A stretch of DNA of 64,000 bases, from NCBI RefSeq assembly GCF_040640215.1, contig NZ_JBFABG010000011.1, positions 210,403-274,402 of the forward strand. The letters are read 5' to 3'. The translations under genes and the position numbers were made by a program. The notes under the pieces are model-generated. The model ran no database searches. It had not been told where the DNA came from and worked only from the letters and a program-made list of their open reading frames with translations. Shown here piece by piece: positions 1 to 9,666 of the stretch; within the stretch, counting starts at the first letter, position 1; each line of letters opens with the position of its first letter. This DNA comes from Actinosynnema sp040640215 (GTDB lineage Bacteria > Actinomycetota > Actinomycetes > Mycobacteriales > Pseudonocardiaceae).

Positions 1-571
1 CGCGCTGGACGCCAAGGTCCGGGTGGCGCTGCGGGAGGAGATCCGGCGCATCCAGACCGAACTGGGCACGACCACGCTGTTCGTCACGCACGACCAGGAG
101 GAGGCGCTGGCCGTCTCCGACCGGGTCGGCGTGATGTCGCAGGGGCGGCTGGAGCAGTTGGACACGCCCGCCGTGGTCTACCGGCAGCCCGCGTCGGCGT
201 TCGTGGCGCGGTTCGTGGGCGTGACCAACGCGGTCTCCGGCACCGCCGAGGCCGGTGGCGTGCGGCTGGGCGCGTACCGGCTGGCGACCGGCGCGGCCGA
301 GGGCATCGCGGCCGGGGCGGACGTGCAGGTCATCGTGCGGCCGGAGGACATCGGCATCGCGCAGCACAGCGGCCAGGACAACGGCGCGCTGGTGGGCAGC
401 GTCCTCACCCAGAGCTTCCTGGGGCCGGTGACCCGCCTGTCGGTGCGCCTGGCCGGCGGTGAGCAGGTGGTGCGCGTGGACCAGCCGTCCAGCCGGGCCG
501 CGGACTTCCCGCCGGGCACGGCGGTGGCGCTGGACCTCGTGGCGAGCAGGCTGATGGTGGTCGAGGACTGA
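1..571 (+). CDS. ABC transporter ATP-binding protein, 3' part (spermidine/putrescine or iron type)
   Basis: Only the last ~189 codons are present; the gene begins before the window. The visible part opens with ALDAKVR, the stretch just after the ABC Walker B motif, and continues with the H-loop (LFVTHDQEEALAVSDRVGVM). A C-terminal TOBE-like region of about 110 residues follows. This arrangement is typical of the importer ATPases that energise polyamine, iron or sugar uptake (PotA/FbpC/MalK class). The substrate cannot be read from this fragment, and no permease genes are visible downstream. It converges on the LVIVD-repeat gene, with a hairpin between them. Confidence 0.85.
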   Translation, partial: ALDAKVRVALREEIRRIQTELGTTTLFVTHDQEEALAVSDRVGVMSQGRLEQLDTPAVVYRQPASAFVARFVGVTNAVSGTAEAGGVRLGAYRLATGAAEGIAAGADVQVIVRPEDIGIAQHSGQDNGALVGSVLTQSFLGPVTRLSVRLAGGEQVVRVDQPSSRAADFPPGTAVALDLVASRLMVVED

Positions 572-613
572 CACCGCTCGGTGATCACGCGGGGTCGGGC
601 CCGGCCCGGTGGG

Positions 614-648
614 GGAGGGCCTGACCGGGCGTGCCGGACAGGCCCTCC
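614..648. terminator. Hairpin between converging genes
   Basis: A perfect 10-bp inverted repeat (GGAGGGCCTG and its complement) with a 15-nt loop lies in the 90-bp gap between the converging ABC gene and the LVIVD-repeat gene. It could act as a bidirectional terminator. There is no U-tract, which is usual in high-GC actinobacteria. Confidence 0.5.
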
Positions 649-661
649 GCGACCGCCGGGA

Positions 662-2161
<1,500 letters not shown>

Positions 2162-2308
2162 TTCAGGTCTCCCCTTCCAACCTGTAGCAGTGACCGCAGT
2201 ATTGCCCCTTCGCAAGGCTAACCACCAGCCCCGTTCGTCGGTAAGGTGGTTGTTCCGGCTGGTGGGAAGTCTGGCCGCGGTCCTGCCGGATCGAGGGGGT
2301 TGTGTCGT

Positions 2309-2932
2309 ATGCGGATCTTGTTCCTCGCGGTCTTCGCCGCTTTTCTGGCCGCGTGCACGGCGCAACCGGAAGGCGCACCGCCGGTCATCGTGCCCAAGGG
2401 TCCCGGTGAGCAGGCCGAGACGATGGCACCCGGCGACGTCGGCACGGACCGCTGGGTGGCACCCAACGAGGCGGACCTGACGTACGTGGCGAGCATGATC
2501 GTGCACCACCGGCAGGCTCTGGACATGTCGGCGCTGGCCCCGGAGCGGGCGCGGGACGAGACGGTGAAGGGCCTGGCGTCGCGCATCCACGACACCCAGG
2601 GGCCGGAGATCGGCGCGATGGAGCAGTGGCAGCGCCAGTTCGCCGAGAACGCGCCGGCGCACGGCCACGACGGGAACCTGCCGGACGTGGACCACGGGTC
2701 GATGCCCGGGATGGCGACCGCCGAGCAACTGGCGGCGCTGACCGCCGCGACCGGCGCGGACTTCGACCGGCTGTTCCTGGACTTGATGATCGCGCACCAC
2801 GACGGGGCGCTGAAGATGGCGGTCGACCTGTTGTCGGCGGGTGCGGACGTGCGCGTCGAGGAGATGGCCAACGACGTCGTCGCGACCCAATCGGACGAGA
2901 TCGCCCGGATGAGGGCGATCTCGATCCCGTGA
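2309..2932 (+). CDS. DUF305 family lipoprotein
   Basis: A 207-residue protein. ATG 2309 was chosen because GAGGGGG lies ~10 bases upstream and a lipoprotein signal (hydrophobic stretch ending LAAC) starts there. Two paired His motifs, MIVHHRQALDMS and MIAHHDGALKMA, mark DUF305, a ferritin-like four-helix family with proposed metal binding. The protein should be anchored on the outer face of the membrane. The divergent neighbour is a secreted LVIVD-repeat protein, so the two may share regulation and location. Specific function is unknown. Confidence 0.88.
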   Translation: MRILFLAVFAAFLAACTAQPEGAPPVIVPKGPGEQAETMAPGDVGTDRWVAPNEADLTYVASMIVHHRQALDMSALAPERARDETVKGLASRIHDTQGPEIGAMEQWQRQFAENAPAHGHDGNLPDVDHGSMPGMATAEQLAALTAATGADFDRLFLDLMIAHHDGALKMAVDLLSAGADVRVEEMANDVVATQSDEIARMRAISIP

Positions 2933-2938
2933 TCGGCG

Positions 2939-3256
2939 TCAGGAGGCGATGAGAACGAGGTCCTCGGTCGGCTGGAACGTCTCGACGGCGTTGCCGGTGA
3001 CGTGCCGGGCGATGCCCGCGTTGCGCTTGTGCGCTTCCTTGAACGAGTCGGAGCGGACCCACGCCCGGAAGTCCTCCTCGGTATCGAACTCGTTCATCGA
3101 GACGTAGGGCTGGTCCGGACGGGTGGGCCGGAGCAGCGTGCTGCGGCGCAGACCGGGGACGCCCGGCAGGTAGGTGCGCATGTTCTCGCGGAAGTGCACC
3201 TCGAACTCCTCGGCGCGGTCTTCCGGCACGAACAGGCGGTTGGTCGCGACGAACAT
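2939..3256 (-). CDS. Antibiotic biosynthesis monooxygenase (ABM)-fold protein
   Basis: A 105-residue protein from ATG 3256, preceded by TGGAGGC. It starts MFVATNRLFVPEDRAEEFE and contains PGVPGLRRSTLL and YVSMNEFDTEEDFRAWVRSDSF, the pattern of the dimeric ferredoxin-like ABM/HmoA family. Members include heme-degrading and quinol monooxygenases, but many have no assigned reaction. The gene is divergent from a TetR regulator (80-bp gap), so it could be one of that regulator's targets. It ends 6 bp from the DUF305 stop on the opposite strand. Confidence 0.75.
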   Translation of the reverse strand: MFVATNRLFVPEDRAEEFEVHFRENMRTYLPGVPGLRRSTLLRPTRPDQPYVSMNEFDTEEDFRAWVRSDSFKEAHKRNAGIARHVTGNAVETFQPTEDLVLIAS

Positions 3257-3336
3257 GCGGTGCCTCCAGGTTCCCGACGCTACGTAGGGAACTATTCCAA
3301 CGCGGCGTCGGGAAAGCAAGGGGCTACCATCGACGG

Positions 3337-3927
3337 GTGCCGAGGATCAGCGCCGACACGGTCGCGCAACACCGCGCGAACCGGCTGCGCGACCTGCTCG
3401 CCGCCGGCCGCGCGATCGTGGCGCAGGAGGGGCCCGACGCCCTGACGCTGGCCGCCCTGGCCCGCCGGGTCGGGCTGTCCCGCCCGTCGCTCTACGAGTA
3501 CTTCCGGTCGCGCGAGGAACTCGTCGCGGCCATCGTGACCGACGAACTGCCTGATCAGGCCCGTCGTCTGGCCGAGGCGGTGCACGCGGTCGACAGCGTG
3601 CCGGCCAAGGTCGAGGCGTACCTGAGAACCGTGCTGGAGATCATCGTCGACGGCAGCCACGGCGCGGTGGTGGCGCTCTCGGTGCACGCCCTGCCCGAGG
3701 CGAGCCGCCGCCAGATCCGCGCCGAGCACGAGAAGCTGCTCGCGCCGCTGGTGGGCGTGCTGGTCGAGGCCGGGGTGCCGCAACCGGGCCTGCGGGCGCT
3801 GCTCATCCACGGGTCGGTGGAGACCGCGGCGCGGACGGTGCGACCGGGGGACGCGGAGCAGGGCGAGAACGTGCTCCGGGCGTTGCTGGAGCAGACGCTG
3901 TACGGGCTGGGCAGCGGCCCGGCCTGA
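3337..3927 (+). CDS. TetR/AcrR family transcriptional regulator
   Basis: A 196-residue protein from GTG 3337. The N-terminal helix-turn-helix spans about residues 20-65 (DALTLAALARRVGLSRPSLYEYFRSREEL), and the ligand-binding C-terminal half ends with HGSVETAARTVRPG. It is followed after 92 bp by an ABC exporter operon. A 20-bp perfect palindrome lies in that gap, which suggests the protein represses the exporter and perhaps itself. The inducer is unknown. Confidence 0.88.
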   Translation: MPRISADTVAQHRANRLRDLLAAGRAIVAQEGPDALTLAALARRVGLSRPSLYEYFRSREELVAAIVTDELPDQARRLAEAVHAVDSVPAKVEAYLRTVLEIIVDGSHGAVVALSVHALPEASRRQIRAEHEKLLAPLVGVLVEAGVPQPGLRALLIHGSVETAARTVRPGDAEQGENVLRALLEQTLYGLGSGPA

Positions 3928-3932
3928 CCGGC

Positions 3933-3963
3933 GGTTGACCGCCGGTCAACCGATCGGTTGACC
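3933..3963. promoter_or_regulatory. Palindromic candidate TetR operator
   Basis: Three copies of the 8-mer GGTTGACC or its complement occur in 31 bp: GGTTGACC at 3933, GGTCAACC at 3944 and GGTTGACC at 3956. The last two form a perfect 20-bp palindrome (3944-3963) centred on GATC. It sits between the tetR stop and the ABC ATPase start, where an operator for the upstream repressor would be expected. Binding is an inference. Confidence 0.6.
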
Positions 3964-4019
3964 CGGGGTCTGGCCCGCTGTGTGATCCCCCGACCGGGTG
4001 AACCCGCGAGCCTGGGCGC

Positions 4020-4928
4020 ATGGCAGTCATCGAGGTGGTCGACCTCGTCAAGTCCTACGACGAGAAGGTCGCGGTGGACGGGGTGTCGTTCACCGTCGAC
4101 GAGGGGGAGATCTTCGGCATCCTCGGCCCGAACGGGGCGGGCAAGACGACGACCGTCGAATGCGTCGAGGGGTTGCGCGCGGCGGATTCGGGGACGATCC
4201 GGGTCGCAGGGCTCGACCCCCGGCGGGACCGGGCGCGGGTCAAGGAGATCCTCGGGGCGCAGTTGCAGCAGAGCGAGCTGCCCGACCGCATCCGGGTGGG
4301 GGAGGTGCTGGAGCTCTACGCCTCGTTCTACCGCCGGCCCGCCGACTGGCGGGAGCTGCTCGGCCTGCTCGGGATCGCCGACCGGGCCGGCACCCAGTAC
4401 CGGAAGCTGTCCGGCGGGCAGAAGCAGCGCGTCTCCATCGCGCTCGCCCTGGTGGGGCAGCCGAAGATCGCCGTGCTCGACGAGCTGACCACCGGCCTCG
4501 ACCCGCAGGCCCGGCGGGACACCTGGAGCCTGGTCGAGCGGGTCCGCGAGTCCGGCGTGACGGTCGTCCTGGTCACGCACTTCATGGAAGAGGCCGAGCG
4601 GTTGTGCGACCGGCTCGCGCTGATCGACGCCGGGCGGCTGGTCGCGCTGGACAGCCCGGCCGGGCTGGTCGCGCGGCTGGGCGGCGAGCAGACCGTGCGG
4701 TTCCGGCCGACCTCCCCCCTCGACACGGCGCTGCTCGACGTGCTGCCCGAGGTCTCCGCGGTCGACCGGCGCGGGCCGCAGATCGTGGTCACCGGCACCG
4801 GGAACCTGGTGCACGCGGTCACGTCCGCGCTGGCGCGCAACCAGATCGTCGCCGCCGACCTGCGCATCGAGCAGGCCGGGCTGGACGACGCCTTCATCCG
4901 ACTGACCGGCAAAGCGCTTTCGGGGTGA
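4020..4928 (+). CDS. ABC transporter ATP-binding protein (DrrA-like exporter)
   Basis: A 302-residue ATPase. Walker A (GPNGAGKTT) is near residue 38, the signature LSGGQKQR near 135, and Walker B with the D-loop (IAVLDELTTGLDP) near 157. The H-loop is VTHFMEEAE. A C-terminal extension of ~90 residues resembles the DrrA-type drug and antibiotic export ATPases. It powers the membrane subunit encoded immediately downstream (6-bp gap). The position behind a TetR regulator supports a resistance or export role. Confidence 0.9.
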   Translation: MAVIEVVDLVKSYDEKVAVDGVSFTVDEGEIFGILGPNGAGKTTTVECVEGLRAADSGTIRVAGLDPRRDRARVKEILGAQLQQSELPDRIRVGEVLELYASFYRRPADWRELLGLLGIADRAGTQYRKLSGGQKQRVSIALALVGQPKIAVLDELTTGLDPQARRDTWSLVERVRESGVTVVLVTHFMEEAERLCDRLALIDAGRLVALDSPAGLVARLGGEQTVRFRPTSPLDTALLDVLPEVSAVDRRGPQIVVTGTGNLVHAVTSALARNQIVAADLRIEQAGLDDAFIRLTGKALSG

Positions 4929-4933
4929 CCGCC

Positions 4934-5659
4934 ATGACGAAGATCATCTCGACCGAGTGGAAGCTGTTCCTGCGCGAGCCCACGATGGTGGTGTTCGCGG
5001 TCTTCTTCCCGACCGCGCTGCTGCTGGTGCTCGGCGCGCTCCCGGCGCTGCGCACGCCCGACCCGAACTTCGGCGGACTGCGGTTCATCGACGCCTACGT
5101 CTCCACGCTCGTCGTGATGGCGCTGGCGTTCCTGGGCCTCAACCGGCTGCCCGCCGCAATCGCCTCGTACCGCGAGAAGGGCGTGCTGCGCCGGTTCTCC
5201 ACCACGCCGGTCCACCCGGCGCGCCTGCTCGTCGCACAGGTCGCGGTGAACCTCATGGCGGGCGTGCTGTCGATCGGGCTGCTGATGGTGGTGGGCAAGG
5301 CGGTGTTCGACATCGACCTGCCGCACAGCCCGCTCGGGTTCCTCGCCGCGAGCCTGCTCGGGATGCTGTCGCTGTCCGCGCTCGGCCTGCTGGTCGCGGC
5401 CTGGGCACCGTCGGCGGCGTCCGCCGGCGGCTGGGCGACGGTGGTGTTCATGCTGGTCATGTTCTTCGGCGGGGCCTACCTGCCGAGGTTCCTGATGCCC
5501 GACCTCCTGGTCCGCATCGGCGAGCACCTGCCGCCGGGGGTGGGCGCGTTGCAGGACGCGTGGCTGGGCACCGCGCCGAGCGCCGTGCACCTGGCCATCC
5601 TCGCGGTGACCGCACTGGTGGCGGGTACCGTCGCGGCGAAGTCGTTCCGCTGGGAGTAG
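4934..5659 (+). CDS. ABC-2 type exporter permease
   Basis: A 241-residue membrane protein starting MTKIISTEWKLFLREP at ATG 4934. About six hydrophobic segments fit the ABC-2/DrrB architecture, for example VVFAVFFPTALLLVLGALP near the N-terminus and AILAVTALVAGTVAA at the C-terminus. It forms the transmembrane channel for the ATPase upstream. The exported compound is unknown. Confidence 0.88.
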   Translation: MTKIISTEWKLFLREPTMVVFAVFFPTALLLVLGALPALRTPDPNFGGLRFIDAYVSTLVVMALAFLGLNRLPAAIASYREKGVLRRFSTTPVHPARLLVAQVAVNLMAGVLSIGLLMVVGKAVFDIDLPHSPLGFLAASLLGMLSLSALGLLVAAWAPSAASAGGWATVVFMLVMFFGGAYLPRFLMPDLLVRIGEHLPPGVGALQDAWLGTAPSAVHLAILAVTALVAGTVAAKSFRWE

Positions 5660-5691
5660 CGGCCGTTCCGCGCGGGGAGTGGGTGGGCATC

Positions 5692-6891
5692 GTGGAAGAC
5701 CGGCTCGACGTGTGGGAACGGCGCTTGGGCGTCCTCGCGAACCTGATCCCGTACTGCGCGCTGCTGCTGCCGACGCTGATCTCCGTGCTCGCCGTCCCGG
5801 AACCGGCGGAGCGCCGCCTGGTGACGCTGGTGGTCGTCGCGGGCGCGTTCTGCTGGATGATGTGGTGGCACACGCTGCACCCCGCGTGGCGGCAGCGCTC
5901 CGGGCTGATGCTGGTGTTCTTCGCCGGCATCCTGGTCTTCTACGCGGTGCTGGGCCTGCGCGACCCGATGTACGGGTTCTACTCCTTCGCCGGGTACGTG
6001 TACGCGATCGACTGCCTGCGCGGCCGGCTGAAGTTCGTCGGGGTGCTGCTCAACGCGCTGATCGCCTCCGCGTCGCTCTACGGCGGACTGCCGCCGGCCG
6101 ACCCGCTGGCGATCCTGGTCTACGGCGTGATCACCCTGTTCATCGTGACCGTCGCGATGACCTTCACCCTGCTCGGGTTCATCACCTCCGAGCAGTCGCG
6201 GCGGCGCAAGGAGATGGTCGTGGAGATGGCGGCGATGATGGAGGAGAACGCCGGTCTGCACGCCCAGTTGCTGATCCAGGCGCGGGAGGCGGGCGTGCTG
6301 GACGAGCGGCAGCGGCTGGCCGGGGAGATCCACGACACGCTGGCCCAGGGGTTGACCGGCATCATCACCCAGCTCCAGGCCGTGGACGAGCCGTCCCGGC
6401 GGGTGGACACCGCGCTGCGGCTGGCCCGGGAGAACCTCGCCGAGGCGCGCCGCTCGGTGCACGCCCTGCGCCCGCCCCCGCTGGAGGACGCGAACCTGCC
6501 GGACGCGCTCGCCGAGGTCGCGGCGGGCTGGACGGACCAGACGGGCGTGCCCGCCGCCGTGGCCACGACCGGCGCGGCGCGCCCGCTGCACCCCGAGGTC
6601 GAGGTGGCGCTGTTGCGCACGGCGCAGGAGGCGCTGTCCAACGTGGCCAAGCACGCGTCCGCGAAGCGGGTGGGGCTCACGTTGTCCTACATGGAGGACG
6701 TGGTGACGCTGGACGTGCGCGACGACGGTGCCGGCTTCGACCCCGGCGACCGGACCGCCGGCTACGGCCTGGTGGGGATGCGGCAGCGGGTGTCCCGGCT
6801 GGCGGGTTCGCTGGCGGTCGAGTCGGAGCCCGGCGGGGGCACGGCGGTGTCGGCGTCGGTGCCCGCGATCCCGGCGGAGGTGACCCGGTGA
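5692..6891 (+). CDS. NarL/DesK-type sensor histidine kinase
   Basis: A 399-residue kinase. The N-terminal half has about six transmembrane segments (LIPYCALLLPTLISVLAV through ILVYGVITLFIVTVAMTF). A HisKA_3 dimerisation box follows with the phospho-accepting His in RLAGEIHDTLAQG (near residue 214), then a HATPase_c domain (EALSNVAKHASAKRVGL, DDGAGFDPGD, GYGLVGMRQR). GTG 5692 is preferred because GGGGAG lies 12 bases before it; GTG 5683 is possible. It overlaps the response regulator by 4 bp and follows the exporter by ~30 bp, so it may sense the exporter substrate or membrane state. Confidence 0.88.
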   Translation: MEDRLDVWERRLGVLANLIPYCALLLPTLISVLAVPEPAERRLVTLVVVAGAFCWMMWWHTLHPAWRQRSGLMLVFFAGILVFYAVLGLRDPMYGFYSFAGYVYAIDCLRGRLKFVGVLLNALIASASLYGGLPPADPLAILVYGVITLFIVTVAMTFTLLGFITSEQSRRRKEMVVEMAAMMEENAGLHAQLLIQAREAGVLDERQRLAGEIHDTLAQGLTGIITQLQAVDEPSRRVDTALRLARENLAEARRSVHALRPPPLEDANLPDALAEVAAGWTDQTGVPAAVATTGAARPLHPEVEVALLRTAQEALSNVAKHASAKRVGLTLSYMEDVVTLDVRDDGAGFDPGDRTAGYGLVGMRQRVSRLAGSLAVESEPGGGTAVSASVPAIPAEVTR

Positions 6892-7508
6892 TCCGCGTGG
6901 TGATCGTCGACGACCACCCGGTGGTCCGCGACGGGTTGCGCGGCATGCTCGCGGCGGCCGGCGACGTGGACGTGGTCGGCGAGGCGGCCGACGGCGCGGA
7001 AGCCGAGGCGGTGGTGCGCGCCGAGAACCCCGACGTCGTGCTGATGGACCTGCGGATGCCGGGCGTGGACGGGGTGACGGCGATCGGGCGGCTGCGCGAC
7101 TTCCCGGCCCGGGTGCTGGTGCTCACCACCTACGACACGGACAGCGACGTGCTGCCCGCGATCAAGGCCGGCGCGACCGGCTACCTGCTCAAGGACACGC
7201 CGCGCGACGAGCTGTTCCGGGCCGTGCGGTCGGCCGCGCGCGGTGAGGCCGTGCTGTCGCCGTCGGTGGCCACGAAACTGGTCGGGCAGGTGCGGACGCC
7301 GGCGGCGGAACCGTTGAGCGAGCGGGAGATCGAGGTGCTCGGCCTGATCGCGCGCGGCTGCGCGAACCGCGAGGCGGCGGCGCGGCTGTTCATCAGCGAG
7401 GCGACGGTGAAGACGCACCTGGTGCACGTCTACGCGAAGCTCGGCGTGAAGGACCGCGCGTCGGCGGTGGCGGCGGCGTACGAACGGGGTCTGCTGGGAG
7501 GTCCGTGA
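6888..7508 (+). CDS. NarL/LuxR-family response regulator
   Basis: A 206-residue regulator from GTG 6888, overlapping the kinase stop (GTGA). The receiver domain shows VIVDDHPVVRDGLR with the acidic pair at residues 8-9, the phospho-acceptor Asp in DVVLMDLRMPGVDG near 54, and the conserved Lys in GYLLKDTP. A C-terminal LuxR-type helix-turn-helix (LSEREIEVLGLIARGCANRE) binds DNA. It is the cognate partner of the adjacent kinase. Confidence 0.92.
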   Translation: MIRVVIVDDHPVVRDGLRGMLAAAGDVDVVGEAADGAEAEAVVRAENPDVVLMDLRMPGVDGVTAIGRLRDFPARVLVLTTYDTDSDVLPAIKAGATGYLLKDTPRDELFRAVRSAARGEAVLSPSVATKLVGQVRTPAAEPLSEREIEVLGLIARGCANREAAARLFISEATVKTHLVHVYAKLGVKDRASAVAAAYERGLLGGP

Positions 7509-7588
7509 CGCGTGCCGTGATCGGGTTCGGCTGCCCAGCCGGGCACAGCCGCCGAGAGCGTCCCCCGCCGCCCACCTCCGGACTGTTG

Positions 7589-8245
7589 CTAGGGCTTGAG
7601 CAGACCCGCGACGGTGCGACCGACCTCTTCCAGGTGGGCGGCGGCGGTGTCGCGGCTCGGGCCGGAGTACGCCACGGTGGTCAACAGGTCGCCTTTGCTG
7701 AGCACGAGTTCGCAGTCGATCATGCGGCCCACCTCGTAGCACACCGCGAACTGCGCGTCACCGCCGAGCGGCGGCAGGGCGAGTTCACCGTCCACGGTGA
7801 ACGAGGAGTCGCCGATGGTGAACGTGCCGCAGTTCAGCGACTGCTTGGCCAGCTCCACCGTCTCGGCCGCCGCCGCCGCGCGCTTGTACCAGAACACCCG
7901 TTGGACGAGCACCGAGTTCTCCGCCGGGCCGGTCCACCGGTAGTAGTCCCGGATGGTGGACATCGCACCGTCCGTGGCCAGGTCCTCCGGGCACGCCACG
8001 GTCGTGTACTTGCCCATCTCCATCTTGTCGGTGTCGAACCGGAAGCCGAGCCTGCCGATCAGGTCGTCCGGCACCCGGCCCGCGGTGACGCGCCGCTGCA
8101 CGGCGGCGATGTCGGGCGCGGCGGACGTGGTGGTCGTGGTGGCCGTCGCGGAGGAGCTCGACGGCGGCGTCGTCGGCGAAGCGGCGGGTGCGGGCGAGCA
8201 CGCGGCCAGCACCACCAGTGCGAAAACAATCCCCCCAAATCTCAT
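7589..8245 (-). CDS. Lipoprotein with PknH-like sensor domain (tentative)
   Basis: A 218-residue protein from ATG 8245. A lipobox (LVVLAAC) ends a short signal peptide and is followed by a Ser/Thr/Pro-rich spacer (SPTTPPSSSS...TTTTT). The globular part contains four Cys residues and ends GPSRDTAAAHLEEVGRTVAGLL, resembling the extracellular PknH-like sensor or DUF3558-like lipoproteins of actinobacteria. It is transcribed in the same direction as the P450/peptide locus, 117 bp downstream of the P450 stop. Whether it belongs to that transcript is unclear. Confidence 0.6.
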   Translation of the reverse strand: MRFGGIVFALVVLAACSPAPAASPTTPPSSSSATATTTTTSAAPDIAAVQRRVTAGRVPDDLIGRLGFRFDTDKMEMGKYTTVACPEDLATDGAMSTIRDYYRWTGPAENSVLVQRVFWYKRAAAAAETVELAKQSLNCGTFTIGDSSFTVDGELALPPLGGDAQFAVCYEVGRMIDCELVLSKGDLLTTVAYSGPSRDTAAAHLEEVGRTVAGLLKP

Positions 8246-8362
8246 GCCGGGGACGGTATCAAGTGGACTCATACGGTCGTTTACCCGCATTGCGCACATC
8301 ACAGAGGCCGGCGCAGGGCGTTCCACAGGCGGGGTGACGCCCGTGCACGGCGATCATCGCCG

Positions 8363-9610
8363 TTACCCGGCGTCTGCTTCGGAGGGGCCGCGCGACCGGA
8401 CCCACCCGTCGAAGTCCAGAGGACGCGGCACCGCCCCCAGCACGACCCGGGCGGCATCGGGCGCGCGCGACTCCAGCCGGAAGCGGGTGCACAGCAGATG
8501 AGTCAGCAGCACGAGCTGGGCACTTCCCAGCCCGGCACCGATGCACGCGGTGGGTGCCCACCCGAACGGCACGTAGTAGTGCCCGCCGGGCGGACGCCGG
8601 GCCGCCCCGGCCGACCACCGGTGCGGGTCGAACGTGTCCGGGTCGGACCAGTGCCGCTCGTCGTGGTTGACCAGGTAGGGGCTCACCAGGTAGTGCCGGC
8701 CCACCGCGAGCCGGTGCGCGCGGACCGTCAGGGGCACCCGGGCGCTGCGGGTCATCAGCAGCGGTGCCGACCACATCCGCAGGACCTCCTTCACGAACTG
8801 GTGCGCGATCGGCGCGGACCTGGTGCCGGTCCGGTAGAGCCGCTCGGCGGAACCGGCCGCGAACTCCTCGGTCAGGGTGGCCGCCCACTCGGGGCGCTTC
8901 GCCAGTTCGTACATCAGGCAGCCGGCCACCGCACCGGGTGGCCCGGCGATCGCGGTCAGGACCGTCGTCACCGCCTCCACCGCCCGGTCCGGGCCGAGGG
9001 AGGGCAGCAGGCGGTCCACGATCGGCTGGGTGAGGTCGTCGCGGGTGCGCCCGCCGCGCGCCCGGCGGCGGATCTCCTTGCGCACCACCCGACCGGTGTG
9101 CACCTGGGCGACGACGGCCTGCCACCGCTGCCGGCGGGTCTGGCCACCGGGGCCCGCGTCCAGCCGGGTCAGCTTCGCGATCGCGTCACGGGCGAGCCAG
9201 GCCTGGTCCGAAGTGGACAGTCCGTCGAGCACCGCGGGGACCAGGGAGCGGAACACCACCTCGTGGGACAGCCACCCGAAATCCACGTGCTGGTCACGGC
9301 GGCCGGCCAGCACCCCGGCCATGCGGTCGGCCAGCGCGCGCAACTGGTCCTCCCCGCTGAGCACCCGCATCCGGGCCAGCCACAGCGAACGCACCTGCCG
9401 CCACGACACGACCGGGCTGCGCCGGCCGCGAATCCGGTCGACGAACCGGTCGGGCAGCGTCAGGTCGGCGAAGTTCTCGGCGTTGGCCCGGCTCGCCGCG
9501 TCGGCGTCGAACACCATCAGCCGCCGGTCGCCGTGCCAGAACACCCCGTCGTGCTCGGCGTTGGGGGCGCGCAGGTTCGCCAGCAGGTCCGGGTCGTCGC
9601 GACCGGTCAT
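8363..9610 (-). CDS. Cytochrome P450 with non-canonical heme loop, possible RiPP-modifying enzyme
   Basis: A 415-residue P450 from ATG 9610, with GGGAGG 8 bases upstream. The K-helix ExxR is visible in KEVLRMWSAP, the PERF-like region is DTFDPHRW, and the heme loop is FGWAPTACIGAG with the Cys ligand. Compared with the family consensus FGxGxHxCxG, the second Gly is Ala and the His/Arg is Thr, which is unusual. The gene lies 56 bp downstream of the stop codon of a 29-codon aromatic-tailed peptide and next to a second, related P450. I infer an oxidative cross-linking or hydroxylation role on that peptide. A stand-alone small-molecule P450 remains possible. Confidence 0.82.
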   Translation of the reverse strand: MTGRDDPDLLANLRAPNAEHDGVFWHGDRRLMVFDADAASRANAENFADLTLPDRFVDRIRGRRSPVVSWRQVRSLWLARMRVLSGEDQLRALADRMAGVLAGRRDQHVDFGWLSHEVVFRSLVPAVLDGLSTSDQAWLARDAIAKLTRLDAGPGGQTRRQRWQAVVAQVHTGRVVRKEIRRRARGGRTRDDLTQPIVDRLLPSLGPDRAVEAVTTVLTAIAGPPGAVAGCLMYELAKRPEWAATLTEEFAAGSAERLYRTGTRSAPIAHQFVKEVLRMWSAPLLMTRSARVPLTVRAHRLAVGRHYLVSPYLVNHDERHWSDPDTFDPHRWSAGAARRPPGGHYYVPFGWAPTACIGAGLGSAQLVLLTHLLCTRFRLESRAPDAARVVLGAVPRPLDFDGWVRSRGPSEADAG

Positions 9611-9626
9611 CGTGTGCCTCCCCAAG

Positions 9627-9660
9627 GGGGTGGGGAGCGTGTGGCCACGCTCCCCACCCC
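9627..9660 (-). terminator. Attenuator-like hairpin between peptide gene and P450
   Basis: A perfect 15-bp stem (GGGGTGGGGAGCGTG on the + strand) with a 4-nt loop begins 6 nt after the peptide stop codon. It ends just before the Shine-Dalgarno of the downstream P450. The stem is strong enough to act as a partial terminator or 3' stabiliser. Either would raise the peptide:enzyme ratio, as is common in RiPP operons. Confidence 0.65.
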
Positions 9661-9666
9661 GACCGG

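Noticed and set aside
2162..2890. N-terminal extension of the LVIVD-repeat frame to 2890
   Set aside because: It overlaps the DUF305 gene, lacks a ribosome site, and would bury the signal peptide starting at 2161.
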